From Fibrobacter sp. UBA4375 (GTDB lineage Bacteria; Fibrobacterota; Fibrobacteria; Fibrobacterales; Fibrobacteraceae): DNA of 60,519 nucleotides. The DNA is taken from contig DGRZ01000093.1 in assembly GCA_002391195.1 (NCBI GenBank), positions 1 through 60,519 on the forward strand, written 5' to 3'. Within the stretch, counting starts at the first letter, position 1; every line of letters begins with the position of its first letter. The notes beneath the pieces were generated by a model. It ran no database searches. It saw nothing but the letters and a program-made list of their open reading frames with translations, and had not been told where the DNA came from. The position numbers and the translations under genes are program-made. Below, one piece after another: positions 32,574-41,223 of this stretch.

Positions 32574-33500
32574 CTAGCAAAAGCAAAGTCCTTCGCGGTT
32601 CTGGATTCCCCGCATAAAGTCCGCCACCGGCATGGGCTTTTTGCCTTCGGCCTGAATCTCGAGAACTTCCAGCAGGCCCTCGCCCGTACCTACGTAAAAG
32701 CGGTTATCCTTGAATTCCACCGCGCCGGGGGCAAGTTTCGGCCCCACCTCCGGAGTGTCTGTCTTGCGCAGATAAACCATGCGGCCACCCAGCTTTCCGT
32801 ATCCGCCGGGCCACGGGTTGAACGCACGAATCCTGTCGTGAATCACCTTCGCAGGCAAATTGAAATCAATCAGGCCTTCTTCTTTTTTCAGTTTCGGGGC
32901 GCCGCTGGCCTGGGCATGGTCCTGGGTCAAGTCCTTCTCGCGACCTTCCAGCAACTGATGGATGGCATCGTCCAGGGCTTCGCAGCCGGGAGTCACCATC
33001 TTTTCCAAAAGCGAAGCCGTGGTATCCTGATGGTCAATGGCCACCGTACGCTGGGCGAGAATCGGGCCGTGGTCCATCTTTTCGTCAAGGCGGAAAACCG
33101 TCACGCCCGTTTCTTTAAGGCCGTCAGCAATGGCCCGCTGCACCGGGGCGGCACCGCGGTACTTGGGCAAAAGACTTCCGTGAACGTTCACGGCGCCGAA
33201 CTTCGCTACGGCCAAAATGTTCTTCGGCAAAATCGAGTAGGCCACCACCACGAAAAGGTCCGCACCGTAGGCCCGCAGGGCGTCCTCGAATTCGGGGGCC
33301 TTCAGGTCGGTGGGTTGCAGCACAGGGAGCCCGAATTCGAGGGCCAGTTGTTTCACTGGCGGCGGCGTTAGCACGCGCCCACGCCCTGCCGGCCGGTCCG
33401 GCTGTGTCACCACAGCCACCACGTCCGCAAAATCACATTCCTTGAGATGCTTCAAAAAACAGGCCGCAAATTCCGGCGTTCCCATAAATACGACTTTCAT
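32574..33500 (-). CDS. fmt: Methionyl-tRNA formyltransferase
   Basis: 308 residues. N-terminal formyltransferase Rossmann fold with F-M-G-T-P-E-F-A, the P-D-R-P-A-G-R-G loop, and the catalytic N105/H107 segment N-V-H-G-S-L-L-P-K-Y-R-G-A-A-P-V; C-terminal OB-like domain with the F-N-P-W-P-G-G-Y motif. It formylates initiator Met-tRNA. ATG 33500 is preceded by TACATTTA ending 5 nt away and has no ribosome site. It heads the fmt-rsmB unit, a pairing common in bacteria, here followed by two barrel proteins. Confidence 0.96.
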   Translation of the reverse strand: MKVVFMGTPEFAACFLKHLKECDFADVVAVVTQPDRPAGRGRVLTPPPVKQLALEFGLPVLQPTDLKAPEFEDALRAYGADLFVVVAYSILPKNILAVAKFGAVNVHGSLLPKYRGAAPVQRAIADGLKETGVTVFRLDEKMDHGPILAQRTVAIDHQDTTASLLEKMVTPGCEALDDAIHQLLEGREKDLTQDHAQASGAPKLKKEEGLIDFNLPAKVIHDRIRAFNPWPGGYGKLGGRMVYLRKTDTPEVGPKLAPGAVEFKDNRFYVGTGEGLLEVLEIQAEGKKPMPVADFMRGIQNREGLCFC

Positions 33501-33505
33501 GGGGT

Positions 33506-33513
33506 TAAATGTA
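33506..33513 (-). promoter_or_regulatory. Putative -7 element of fmt
   Basis: TACATTTA read leftward, ending 5 nt before the ATG. Confidence 0.45.
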
Positions 33514-33597
33514 AAAAACAGCCGCTCCCTTTACTGCAAAATAGGGCAAAATGCTCATCGCATTTCACCCTGAACTGAATCAATCTGTAGGAAATCC

Positions 33598-35295
33598 TTA
33601 ATCCACAATGCAGCGCACGGAATAGCCCAACTGTTTTGGAGCCTGCCAGTATTCCGTCTTGGCGCCGGATGTGACATGCAGAACATGACCATAATAATTA
33701 TCAAAATTGGTGGACCAGAAACCGGTCATTTCACCTGCATTTTCAAAACTACCGCCATAGCCGTTTTCCCAGCGACCTGCCGGGAGAGCCGAAAATCCGT
33801 AGGTGTCAGTGCCATTGCCGCTGTTCCAGCCGGACTTGGCCTTCAGCGCCGTCCCTGCCGTCGCAGAACCTTCGGCTGTGGCGTTACCTCCACCCACAAG
33901 GGCCAGCATTGTCTGCATTTCGTCGTAACTGGGCAGGTGAGAACCGGCGGGGCATATTCCCTGAACATTTTTCTTTGCCTTGACTAGGGCTGCCAAATCA
34001 CTGCACCCATCACCTCCATCGTATCCGCAATTTGTCTTGCTGGAATCCATGGCACCACCCCAGGTGTAAAGCCTTCCGTACTTGGAGCAGTTGGCGTCAT
34101 CTTCGCCGTAGCAGACACTTCCATAGGCCTTGTAATTCAGGTTTTCGGCCATCCATACCTGGTCCCCGATCTTTACGGTCTTGTAAACCTTGGTGTCACG
34201 AGAATCCGTCAAGGTCCCATACTCAAAAGAGGCATTGTCGCCTACATCGCCGTTATCGTTTGAGCCCGAACCCTCCGAAGCGGAAACCAATTGCCAGTCT
34301 TCAGCAGAGCAGAGGTAATCCTTACCGAAAGTCTTGCTCAGTTCATTGCCATTCTTCTTGGTCAAACCATCCGCTTCACCATCGCACTCGCCCAACTTGA
34401 AGTTGTTCCACCAGAAGCGCTTGAAGAACTTCTCGAAGGCAGGAACATCTTCGCCCAATTCCCAAGAGCGGATGTTCGCACGAATTGCCGCAAGGTCAGC
34501 CGTACTCGCCCAATCGGCGATGTCCGTCTTTTCATTCTCGTCGTCCCAGGAGCCATCCTTTTCGATGTCGCTGGCAAAAACTGCCAGACGGTTGGAAAGA
34601 TTCCCTTCGGAAAGATTGCCCTGCATCAGGATACTGATGGCAAGGAGGGCCGCATTGTCATCCCCTTTCGCAAAGATATCCAGGTCTTCGGCAGAAGCAT
34701 TATCCACCTCTATCCCAAAAGCCTTGAACACATCGGACTCGGCCTTTTTCTTTGCCGAGGAAATCGTCTCACCAGAACCCACAAGTTCAACAACCCTTTC
34801 GTATTCCAGATGAGTCAGCAGGTTGATATTGGCCGTTTCCCTTTCGGACAAATCCACCAGGGCATTCAAGGTAATCTGGCTCTTGGAAACCTCGCCGGTC
34901 ACTTCGTTGCGGTAGAAGCCCTCCGTTTCCAGCAGGGCGAACTGCGACTTGAGAGAAATGTCCTTTATAAGAAACGTTCCCGTGTCGCTGGCAATTTTGC
35001 CCTTGAAGCTCTTCCCCGTTTGGTAAAGTTTCCCGGATTCTACCAGGGTTGCTCCATCCAGTTCTTGCACGGTAATGCTAGACCCCTGAAGGAACGGTCC
35101 CTTCTGGGAAACACCCGCTACGGTACGATCTTCTATGGCGATAATCTGGGTCTCTTCGCTGGTGCCACCAGAAGTCTTGTTCTCTCCACTGCAAGCGGCG
35201 AGAAGTAAAAGAAGCAAGGAGATTGCCGCAGTCGCTACGCTCCTTCGCAATGACGTTTGTGTCAGAACAATCTGATTATTTTCCATATTAAGCAT
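33598..35295 (-). CDS. FISUMP-domain lipoprotein C, coupled to TIGR02147 gene
   Basis: 565 residues from ATG 35295 (AGGAG 9 nt upstream; another ATG lies at 35286). Lipobox L-L-L-A-A-C after an unusual signal peptide whose S-L-R-R-S-V-A-T-A-A-I-S stretch is encoded by a TCATTGCGAAGGAGCG-type repeat. Then: V-A-G-V-S-Q-K-G-P-F-L-Q-G-S-S beta-sandwich-like module, a helical domain (about 140-300, W-W-N-N-F-K-L-G-E-C), one Y-L-C-S-A-E-D-W-Q unit, and a FISUMP domain (D-S-R-D-T-K-V-Y-K-T-V-K-I-G, W-M-A-E-N-L-N-Y, C-P-A-G-S-H-L-P-S, S-V-R-C-I-V-D). Its start overlaps the end of the regulator gene by 8 nt. The same pairing recurs at 53.9-57.3 kb. Confidence 0.88.
   Translation of the reverse strand: MLNMENNQIVLTQTSLRRSVATAAISLLLLLLAACSGENKTSGGTSEETQIIAIEDRTVAGVSQKGPFLQGSSITVQELDGATLVESGKLYQTGKSFKGKIASDTGTFLIKDISLKSQFALLETEGFYRNEVTGEVSKSQITLNALVDLSERETANINLLTHLEYERVVELVGSGETISSAKKKAESDVFKAFGIEVDNASAEDLDIFAKGDDNAALLAISILMQGNLSEGNLSNRLAVFASDIEKDGSWDDENEKTDIADWASTADLAAIRANIRSWELGEDVPAFEKFFKRFWWNNFKLGECDGEADGLTKKNGNELSKTFGKDYLCSAEDWQLVSASEGSGSNDNGDVGDNASFEYGTLTDSRDTKVYKTVKIGDQVWMAENLNYKAYGSVCYGEDDANCSKYGRLYTWGGAMDSSKTNCGYDGGDGCSDLAALVKAKKNVQGICPAGSHLPSYDEMQTMLALVGGGNATAEGSATAGTALKAKSGWNSGNGTDTYGFSALPAGRWENGYGGSFENAGEMTGFWSTNFDNYYGHVLHVTSGAKTEYWQAPKQLGYSVRCIVD
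35222..35256. repeat. GATTGCCGCAGTCGC...CGCAATGACG repeat in lipoprotein signal peptide
   Basis: Reads leftward CGTCATTGCGAAGGAGCG then TAGCGACTGCGGCAATC, an arrangement familiar from interspersed intergenic repeats in many bacterial genomes. Here it encodes part of the signal peptide. Confidence 0.55.
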
Positions 35296-36124
35296 TCTGC
35301 ATCTCCTGTATGTTTTTTGTCAAAGGGAATAGTTGAAGGTTCAGGCGGTAGACACGGTCCATGCCGTCGTCTTCGGTGGCGATGGCCACCACCTTCTTGC
35401 GGAATTCCGCCAGTTCTTCCACAATTTTCTTGTAGGCTCTCTGGGTAAGACCCATGGTAATGCCCGAAACGTTCCTCTCCGAAAGAGGCAAGTTCTTGAT
35501 GGCGTCCAGCGCTAAGCCCCCCATCTGCAGGTGCATCTGCTGAATGGTCAGGGGAACGAAACTCATTTCGCCCGTGGAGACCGACTTGTCCGATTGGCTG
35601 TAGGATCCATCCCGGTTTTTCACCAGAAGGCCGAGACTTTCCAGATAGCGCACGGATTCCTTCACCTCACTGGCCGTCAACTTGGGCAGGCAGCAGTCCG
35701 CCACCTTCTTGGGAAACATTCCCGGCACATGGGGAACCAATTCGCGAAGCACGGGATTTTTCCAGGATTCGTAATACCCCATAGAATCCTTGCCCAGAAC
35801 GTTCACCTTGTGGGCCTGGGCAAGGGCCTGCATCTCATCGTAGGCCTTTTTTCTGGCGGGCCCCAACTTGGACTGGTTGTAGGTGACCAGGGACTTGAAA
35901 TACGCTTTTTCGAAGCCCTCCAGGCCCATGGCCTGGGCGACGCGGTCGGCACCAGTCCCCCGAAGGGAACTCTTGCCTTCGCTGACCAGCTTGAGGAACA
36001 CCGGCGACACGTACCCCGCACGATGCGAAAAATCGCGCCAGGTAAGGCCATGACGCAACTTGTTCTCGGCAAACCAGTGCCGCATAAACTCTCGATAATC
36101 TTGAAATTCTACTACTGAACGCAT
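35288..36124 (-). CDS. TIGR02147-family putative regulator (copy 1)
   Basis: 278 residues from ATG 36124; a longer frame to 36184 reads through the promoter. The N-terminus is typical for the family: F-Q-D-Y-R-E-F-M-R-H-W-F, then W-R-D-F-S-H-R-A-G-Y-V-S-P-V-F-L-K-L-V-S-E-G-K, which looks like a helix-turn-helix, followed by a long all-alpha domain (R-N-V-S-G-I-T-M-G near the C-terminal third). TIGR02147 proteins are expanded in Fibrobacter and presumed DNA-binding; no target is known. The TATCTTTG element ends 5 nt upstream and there is no ribosome site. It overlaps lipoprotein C, suggesting it regulates or is regulated through that protein. Confidence 0.82.
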   Translation of the reverse strand: MRSVVEFQDYREFMRHWFAENKLRHGLTWRDFSHRAGYVSPVFLKLVSEGKSSLRGTGADRVAQAMGLEGFEKAYFKSLVTYNQSKLGPARKKAYDEMQALAQAHKVNVLGKDSMGYYESWKNPVLRELVPHVPGMFPKKVADCCLPKLTASEVKESVRYLESLGLLVKNRDGSYSQSDKSVSTGEMSFVPLTIQQMHLQMGGLALDAIKNLPLSERNVSGITMGLTQRAYKKIVEELAEFRKKVVAIATEDDGMDRVYRLNLQLFPLTKNIQEMQNA

Positions 36125-36129
36125 ACCAG

Positions 36130-36137
36130 CAAAGATA
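36130..36137 (-). promoter_or_regulatory. TATCTTTG -7 element of TIGR02147 gene
   Basis: Exact TAnnTTTG leftward, 5 nt before the ATG; it supports the 36124 start over the longer frame. Confidence 0.5.
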
Positions 36138-36310
36138 CTTTCGCGCCACCTTCTCCGCAACAATTTTTGATACAAATCAAGCATTTTTTTGCAAATTTTA
36201 GGAATGTAAGATAATTTTAAACTTTTTACGATACAAAAACGTCAAATTTCAGCAAAAAAAGCCACTTTGGGTTATTCGTGAGCACTCTTTTTTTTAAAGC
36301 GCACTTTTTC

Positions 36311-36318
36311 TAAATTTA
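36311..36318 (+). promoter_or_regulatory. Putative -7 element of cidA-type gene
   Basis: TAAATTTA ending 8 nt before ATG 36327. Confidence 0.4.
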
Positions 36319-36326
36319 CGCCCGCA

Positions 36327-36752
36327 ATGAGAATTCCGCTCCAACTTGCCGTCATTTTCGCCATCTGCCTTGCCGGGGAATTTCTCCACCGCATCGTAGG
36401 CATGCCCCTCCCGGGGAACATTATCGGCATGGTCCTGCTGCTCATATTACTTTGTACTAAAGTCATCAAGCCGGAACAGATTTCGGGCGTTTCTAGCTTT
36501 TTCCTGAACCACCTGGCACTCTTCTTCTTGCCGCCTAGCATCGCCATCATGGCCGTCGGCGACGACGTACTTTCCAAGTGGCCGCTTTTACTGTTCCTCT
36601 GCATCGCCTTCACGCTCGTGGCCATTGCTGCCGGCGGCCGGGTCACGCAGTTTTTTATCCGCAGGCAGGAATACCGGGAAAACCTTGCCCTGCGTGCAGA
36701 ACGCCTTTCCAAGCGTGCAGAACGCAACGGCACAACCGGGGGCGAAAAATGA
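36327..36752 (+). CDS. CidA/LrgA-family holin-like membrane protein
   Basis: 141 residues with four hydrophobic helices: I-F-A-I-C-L-A-G-E-F-L, the family motif P-L-P-G-N-I-I-G-M-V-L-L, H-L-A-L-F-F-L-P-P-S-I-A, and L-L-F-L-C-I-A-F-T-L-V. The C-terminal tail is basic and hydrophilic. CidA/LrgA proteins affect murein hydrolase activity or pyruvate/overflow transport together with their B partner. Its TGA overlaps the next ATG (ATGA), making a classic AB pair. It is preceded by a TAnnTTTA element and no ribosome site. Confidence 0.9.
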   Translation: MRIPLQLAVIFAICLAGEFLHRIVGMPLPGNIIGMVLLLILLCTKVIKPEQISGVSSFFLNHLALFFLPPSIAIMAVGDDVLSKWPLLLFLCIAFTLVAIAAGGRVTQFFIRRQEYRENLALRAERLSKRAERNGTTGGEK

Positions 36753-37438
36753 ACGCCATCATCAACTCTCCCCTGTTCGGCATATTCCTCACGCTCATCG
36801 CGTTCGAAACCGGCGTGTTCATCAGCAAAAAATTCAAGTATTCCTTCTTGAACCCGCTGCTCATCGGCAACATCCTTATCGTCGGGTTCCTGCTGATTAC
36901 GGGCGTAAGCCTCGAAAGCTACAACGTAGGCGGCGACTACATTTCTGTAATGCTGTCGCCTGCCACCGTGGTCCTTGCAGTTCCCCTTTACAGACAAATT
37001 CAAAAACTCCAGCATTTCTGGAAACCCATCCTTGCAGGGATTTTTGCAGGGTCAATCACCGCCATGACCTGCGTCATTGTGGCCGGCAAGCTTTTGGGGC
37101 TCACTAAGGTGCTGACACTGTCGCTCCTTCCCAAGTCCGTCACCATCCCGATGGGGAGCGTCATCTCGTCACAAATCGGCGGCATTCCTTCCGTTACCAT
37201 CATCGCCATCACCGTCACGGGAATCACGGGTGCGGTCGCGGCCCCCGCCGTATGCAGGTTCTGCCACATAAAGCACAAGGTAGCGCAGGGAATCGCCATC
37301 GGTACCGCAAGCCACGCGCTCGGCACCACCCGCGCCATGGAGATGGGCGAAGTGCAGGGCGCCATGAGCAGCCTTGCCATCGGTATCGCAGGTTTGTTCA
37401 CCGCAGTGGTGGCACCTGTACTGACCGCATTGTCCTAG
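36749..37438 (+). CDS. CidB/LrgB-family membrane protein
   Basis: 229 residues from the ATG overlapping the cidA-type stop; a longer frame starting at 36578 lies inside that gene. About seven hydrophobic helices with the family segments N-P-L-L-I-G-N-I-L, L-S-P-A-T-V-V-L-A-V-P-L-Y, L-L-P-K-S-V-T-I-P-M-G and G-T-A-S-H-A-L-G-T-T-R-A. It is the obligate partner of the holin-like protein in programmed lysis or in pyruvate/3-hydroxypropanoate transport; which role applies here is not visible. Confidence 0.92.
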   Translation: MNAIINSPLFGIFLTLIAFETGVFISKKFKYSFLNPLLIGNILIVGFLLITGVSLESYNVGGDYISVMLSPATVVLAVPLYRQIQKLQHFWKPILAGIFAGSITAMTCVIVAGKLLGLTKVLTLSLLPKSVTIPMGSVISSQIGGIPSVTIIAITVTGITGAVAAPAVCRFCHIKHKVAQGIAIGTASHALGTTRAMEMGEVQGAMSSLAIGIAGLFTAVVAPVLTALS

Positions 37439-37570
37439 ACTGTGGTTCTTACACTCTGGCCAGGACAATGCTCTCGCCTTCCTTTCGAGAGTTCCGGCTC
37501 ACGAATTATTGCTTTAATCTGAAAACGGACGCCGTCTCTTCGTTGTAATGAACGGCGCGAGTGCAGCGGC

Positions 37571-39013
37571 CTAGCGCCCTACCAGGACTTCACAGAGCAG
37601 GGTTTCGCTTTCAGGAATTTTCATGAGACGCTTGAGTTCGTCTTCGTAGAAGAAGGTCTCCCGACGGGCGTACTTGCCGAGACTCCGTGCCGATTCGCGA
37701 AGCATCTCGGCCACATAACCCGCATTCATGTTCAGGCAACGGTAGCCGCGGTCCCCCATGATATTGCAGGCGTCTTTCAGGTCCACCGTAAAGAATACCG
37801 CGAAGGCCGCATCTTTTGGACTTTCCCCGTCCAGGTGCGCTTGCAAGAAGCCGTCCCGTTCCAAGTTTCCGGCATGCAGGTACAGGGATTTTTTCGAAGG
37901 CTGGTAACGGTAAATTCCCTGATAGACCAGGGACACGTCAAAGCAGGCCACCCAGATTTTCAGGAGTCCCGCCCCGAAGGCGTTCAGGGTACAGATTTCC
38001 ATCCAGCGGAGCAGCGTAGAAAAGTCGTCCAGGGAGGCGGTCCAGGGTTTGAAGGGTCTGTGTTCCAGAGCCCCCGGCCCCAAGAAGTCATATTCCCTGA
38101 AGAAAAATTCGTTGGGGTATTTTTGCGGAGTCAGGGGAAATTCGTCCCCTTCGAATGCCTGGTTCTGGACCCTGAAAACCTTGACGCACTTGGACAGGTC
38201 CGTAATGCTTTCCGCCTTGTTCTGCAAAAGGAAACGGGCCCGCACCCTGGGGTTCAGGGCGGCATTTTCTTGCATAGGGAGTTCTCCCCTGCTGGAATAG
38301 GCGAACTGCGAGGCCAGTTCATACTTTTTCAGAGCCTTGGGCATTATAGCCACGGCGGCCATGGGAATTTCATTCACCCCCAAATCCAAGGCGTAGGCTA
38401 CTTCTGCATCCACAAAACTCCCGAGAGGAATACCCATGGCTCCGGCAGAACGGGCCGAAATGGAGGCCAGCCCCACGTACGACCCCACGTCCAGCTCCAG
38501 CTCGTGGTAGGCGGCTTCCTTGAACCGCCAGACGGCACGGTCCAGCAGCGCCGTAAAGAACAGCGTAATGGGAGCTTCTTCGATGAAGTTTCCGTCGGCA
38601 AAGGCCTTGACCAAAGCTTCCAGGCGGGTCTTTTTCAGCTTGGCGTTTTCCCAGGGGTAGGCCACCAGTTCACGGGTCTCGTAATCGAACTTGTAAAGGT
38701 CGTCGGGAACGCTCTGCCCCTTTATGTAGGCGTAAACGCCCACCGAGTGCAGTCCATCGGCAGAAACGTCGTTCTGCAGCTGGGTAAAGAGGCGGTTCAG
38801 CAAGGTAGAAGAGGACTGGGTTATCTCGAACAGGTCTTCCGAGGCGACCTTTTTCCGTTGGCCCGCCTTGACCCCGTTGGTGGCATAGCGCTTGCCTGCC
38901 GCATAGGGGTTCGAAACATTTCCGGAATTTTCCCAATGGAGGGTAACTGGGTCGCCGGACACCTGCCGCCCATACTTGATGGACTCGTGATATGTTTCGG
39001 AGAAATAGGCCAC
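37571..39013 (-). CDS. Tandem SagB-like nitroreductase-family protein
   Basis: 480 residues from a GTG at 39013; the frame continues to 39172 but only through repeat DNA. The N-terminus F-S-E-T-Y-H-E-S-I-K-Y-G matches the opening of SagB-type dehydrogenases. Two related C-terminal-type segments occur: A-A-Y-H-E-L-E-L-D-V-G-S-Y-V-G-L-A-S (about 215-270) and G-Y-V-A-E-M-L-R-E-S-A-R-S-L-G-K-Y (about 435-480), so two nitroreductase-like domains seem fused. SagB enzymes are FMN oxidases of azolines in peptide maturation, but no cyclodehydratase or precursor gene is nearby, so another redox role is likely. TACCTTTT ends 4 nt before the GTG. Confidence 0.7.
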   Translation of the reverse strand: MAYFSETYHESIKYGRQVSGDPVTLHWENSGNVSNPYAAGKRYATNGVKAGQRKKVASEDLFEITQSSSTLLNRLFTQLQNDVSADGLHSVGVYAYIKGQSVPDDLYKFDYETRELVAYPWENAKLKKTRLEALVKAFADGNFIEEAPITLFFTALLDRAVWRFKEAAYHELELDVGSYVGLASISARSAGAMGIPLGSFVDAEVAYALDLGVNEIPMAAVAIMPKALKKYELASQFAYSSRGELPMQENAALNPRVRARFLLQNKAESITDLSKCVKVFRVQNQAFEGDEFPLTPQKYPNEFFFREYDFLGPGALEHRPFKPWTASLDDFSTLLRWMEICTLNAFGAGLLKIWVACFDVSLVYQGIYRYQPSKKSLYLHAGNLERDGFLQAHLDGESPKDAAFAVFFTVDLKDACNIMGDRGYRCLNMNAGYVAEMLRESARSLGKYARRETFFYEDELKRLMKIPESETLLCEVLVGR

Positions 39014-39017
39014 GGGC

Positions 39018-39025
39018 AAAAGGTA
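39018..39025 (-). promoter_or_regulatory. Putative -7 element of SagB-like gene
   Basis: TACCTTTT read leftward, 4 nt before the GTG start; it decides the start choice. Confidence 0.4.
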
Positions 39026-39044
39026 GAAAATGTGACAACAACAA

Positions 39045-39112
39045 TTCAGAGTGCGGAACTCGGAATTCGGAATTAAATCAACCCTGAAATCCGAAATCTG
39101 AATTCCGAAATA
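39045..39112. repeat. GAATTC-word repeat in SagB/GH5 intergenic gap
   Basis: Words AACTCGGAATTCGGAATT, then AAATCCGAAATCTGAATTCC: the same family as the two inserts in rsmB, here intergenic and partly inverted. Confidence 0.65.
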
Positions 39113-39201
39113 CCCTTCCGTTTTCCCCCGTAAACGGGGCTTTTCTAAAAGTAAGCAAATAATAAGGGACACTTTATGTATATTGGGAAAAGAGGATTCT
39201 T

Positions 39202-41118
39202 ATGACCAAAAAGAAATTGCTGACTATCCCCCTGGCCTGCGCCTTTGCCCTGAGCTTTTCCGCCTGTGAAGGCGACAACACCGTAAGTGTCTCAGAAAAA
39301 CCGGCTCCAGGTCCAGAAACTCCCGCCGATTCATCTGCCGATTCCACTCAGAATGCAACAGAAGTAAAGCTCCTGGTGGACGATTTCGAGGACGGCGACA
39401 ACCAAAGCCCCTTGGGTGAATTCTGGTATGTCTACAACGATGCCGGAAGCCGTGCCGAATCCACCATCGAAACAGTAACCAAGGATTCGGAAGGCCACCC
39501 CGCCCCCACCAAGAGCGACAACGGCAGCAAGTTCTCCTTCAATGTCAAGTACACCCTGAAAAAAGGTGGATACGAATACGATGCCTATGTTGGATGGGGC
39601 GTCGCCATGCCACAAGGCGAGGACTATAGCAAGTACAGCGCTGTCCAATACCGCTACAAAGGCGGAAGCCACTGCATACACATCGAAATTTCCGACATTA
39701 CGGACAGCGACCACTATTCGTCATGCCCGTCAACAAGCAAGGAATGGACCACCGTTACAGTGAAGTTTGCCGAAATGAAGCAGGAAGGCTGGGGCGCAGC
39801 AAAAGCCTTCAATGCAGCCCACATCAACAAGGTGAGTTTCCAGGCCAAAGGCCCAGATACCCAAGATTCCGTATTCGTTGACGACATCTACCTGATTGGC
39901 GGTAGTGGCGCCGACAACGGAGGCTCCAACAACAACGAACCTCCGAAAGCAGAAGAAAACAAGCCCGACATCGTCCCCAAGGACGCCGTGATTCCCAAGG
40001 TCACCCTGGGAGAACTGGATATCGACACAGACTTGCAGAAAAAGGCCATGAAGTACCTGAACAAGGGCGTAAGCTTTACCAACTGGCTTGAAGAAAACCG
40101 CAAGTTCAACGGGACTTTCAAGGTAGGCAAGAACGACATCAAGATCCTTTCGGAAAACGGTTTCAAGGCCATACGCTTGCCCATCGACCTGGACAAGTAC
40201 ACCCTCAACCGCGACGAATTCGTAAAGGACGCCACCGGAAAAACAGAACTGAAAATCGATTCGGACACCCTGTTCACTGTGCTGGACTCCTTCGTGGAAT
40301 GGACCAGGGAATACAATATGTCCCTGACCATCGACTACCACGAATACGACAACAGCTATAACGCAACATCGGCAAGCAATAAGCGTTACCAGGTCATGAT
40401 GGCCGAAGTGTGGAAAGCCGTGGCAGCCCACTTCGCCTCAAATGAGCGCGAAGACATCTTCTACGAACTCCTGAACGAGCCCGACATGAGCAACGGCAAG
40501 GTGACCGCCGCCCAGTGGACCGAAGCCGCACAGGGAATCATTGATTCTATCCGTACGGTAGACAAGAAGCACACCCTGCTTTTCGGTGACGTGGAATGGT
40601 ACTCCATCACCAAGCTGGCCGGTCGTACCCCCTTTACCGACGACAACATCGTCTATGTCATCCACTCCTACGAACCCTTCGTGTTTACCCACCAGGGCGC
40701 AAGCTGGAGCGAAACTAAGGACCTCAAGAACATCCCCTTCCCCTACGACAAGACGAAATGGCCCGAATACTCCTCCGAGCTCGGACTCTCCAGCACCACT
40801 CCTAGCTGGGTCAAGTCCAACGTGCTGAACTACTACAAGACCGGCAATAAGGAGACCATGCTGAACACGATTTACACCGCAAAGGCCTGGGCCGTCAAAA
40901 ACAAGGTTCCTGTCATCATCAACGAGTTCGGTGCCTACAACCTGCGCTCTACTGCCCAGGACCGCCTGAACTACCTGACCGCCATGCGCGAAATCTGCGA
41001 CACCCTGCAAATACCCTGGACCCACTGGGGCTACACCGGCGGATTCGAGGTCATCAAGGGCGGCAAGCTTGTTGAAGGTCTCGACAAGGCCATGGGACTC
41101 GGCAAGCCCGCACCGTAA
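39202..41118 (+). CDS. GH5 glycoside hydrolase lipoprotein with CBM11/CIA30-like module
   Basis: 638 residues. Lipobox S-F-S-A-C (Cys22); Pro/Ser/Thr linker; a beta-sandwich module about 55-233 (L-L-V-D-D-F-E-D-G-D-N, ending D-S-V-F-V-D-D-I-Y-L) that resembles CBM11 or CIA30; a Gly/Asn/Pro linker; GH5 TIM barrel about 270-635. Acid/base E426 (L-L-N-E-P-D) and nucleophile E575 (I-I-N-E-F-G) are in place, with R-L-P and W-T-H-W-G at the other conserved sites. It is probably an endoglucanase or related beta-glucanase held at the cell surface; exact specificity is not readable. AGAGGA ribosome site; a terminator follows. Confidence 0.92.
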   Translation: MTKKKLLTIPLACAFALSFSACEGDNTVSVSEKPAPGPETPADSSADSTQNATEVKLLVDDFEDGDNQSPLGEFWYVYNDAGSRAESTIETVTKDSEGHPAPTKSDNGSKFSFNVKYTLKKGGYEYDAYVGWGVAMPQGEDYSKYSAVQYRYKGGSHCIHIEISDITDSDHYSSCPSTSKEWTTVTVKFAEMKQEGWGAAKAFNAAHINKVSFQAKGPDTQDSVFVDDIYLIGGSGADNGGSNNNEPPKAEENKPDIVPKDAVIPKVTLGELDIDTDLQKKAMKYLNKGVSFTNWLEENRKFNGTFKVGKNDIKILSENGFKAIRLPIDLDKYTLNRDEFVKDATGKTELKIDSDTLFTVLDSFVEWTREYNMSLTIDYHEYDNSYNATSASNKRYQVMMAEVWKAVAAHFASNEREDIFYELLNEPDMSNGKVTAAQWTEAAQGIIDSIRTVDKKHTLLFGDVEWYSITKLAGRTPFTDDNIVYVIHSYEPFVFTHQGASWSETKDLKNIPFPYDKTKWPEYSSELGLSSTTPSWVKSNVLNYYKTGNKETMLNTIYTAKAWAVKNKVPVIINEFGAYNLRSTAQDRLNYLTAMREICDTLQIPWTHWGYTGGFEVIKGGKLVEGLDKAMGLGKPAP

Positions 41119-41170
41119 GGGCGACACGGTTTTTCAAGGGAACCGTCTTACTCAGCAAATGTTTTACAAG

Positions 41171-41197
41171 CCACCTGAGCCATCAGGTGGTTTTCTT
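41171..41197 (+). terminator. Terminator of GH5 gene
   Basis: CCACCTGA, GCCA loop, TCAGGTGG, TTTTCTTG. Confidence 0.85.
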
Positions 41198-41210
41198 GTC
41201 TCTAAATTCC

Positions 41211-41218
41211 TAAATTGT
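41211..41218 (+). promoter_or_regulatory. Putative -7 element TAAATTGT
   Basis: TAnnTT element ending 5 nt before ATG 41224, just after the GH5 terminator; no ribosome site. Confidence 0.35.
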
Positions 41219-41223
41219 ACCCG

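Noticed and set aside
36578..36748. N-terminal extension of the CidB-type protein
   Set aside because: It overlaps the cidA-type gene in another frame, with R/P/C-rich shadow composition; the ATGA junction gives a normal start.
37439..37570. Possible terminator or small gene between the cidB-type and SagB-like genes
   Set aside because: Only weak, imperfect inverted sequence and no supported frame; nothing reported.
37835..39076. 413-codon open frame antisense to the SagB-like gene
   Set aside because: Shadow frame with no recognisable motif; the leftward frame has family motifs and a promoter element.
39014..39172. N-terminal extension of the SagB-like protein
   Set aside because: It is encoded by GAATTC-word repeats and lies upstream of the promoter-like element; family homology begins at the GTG.
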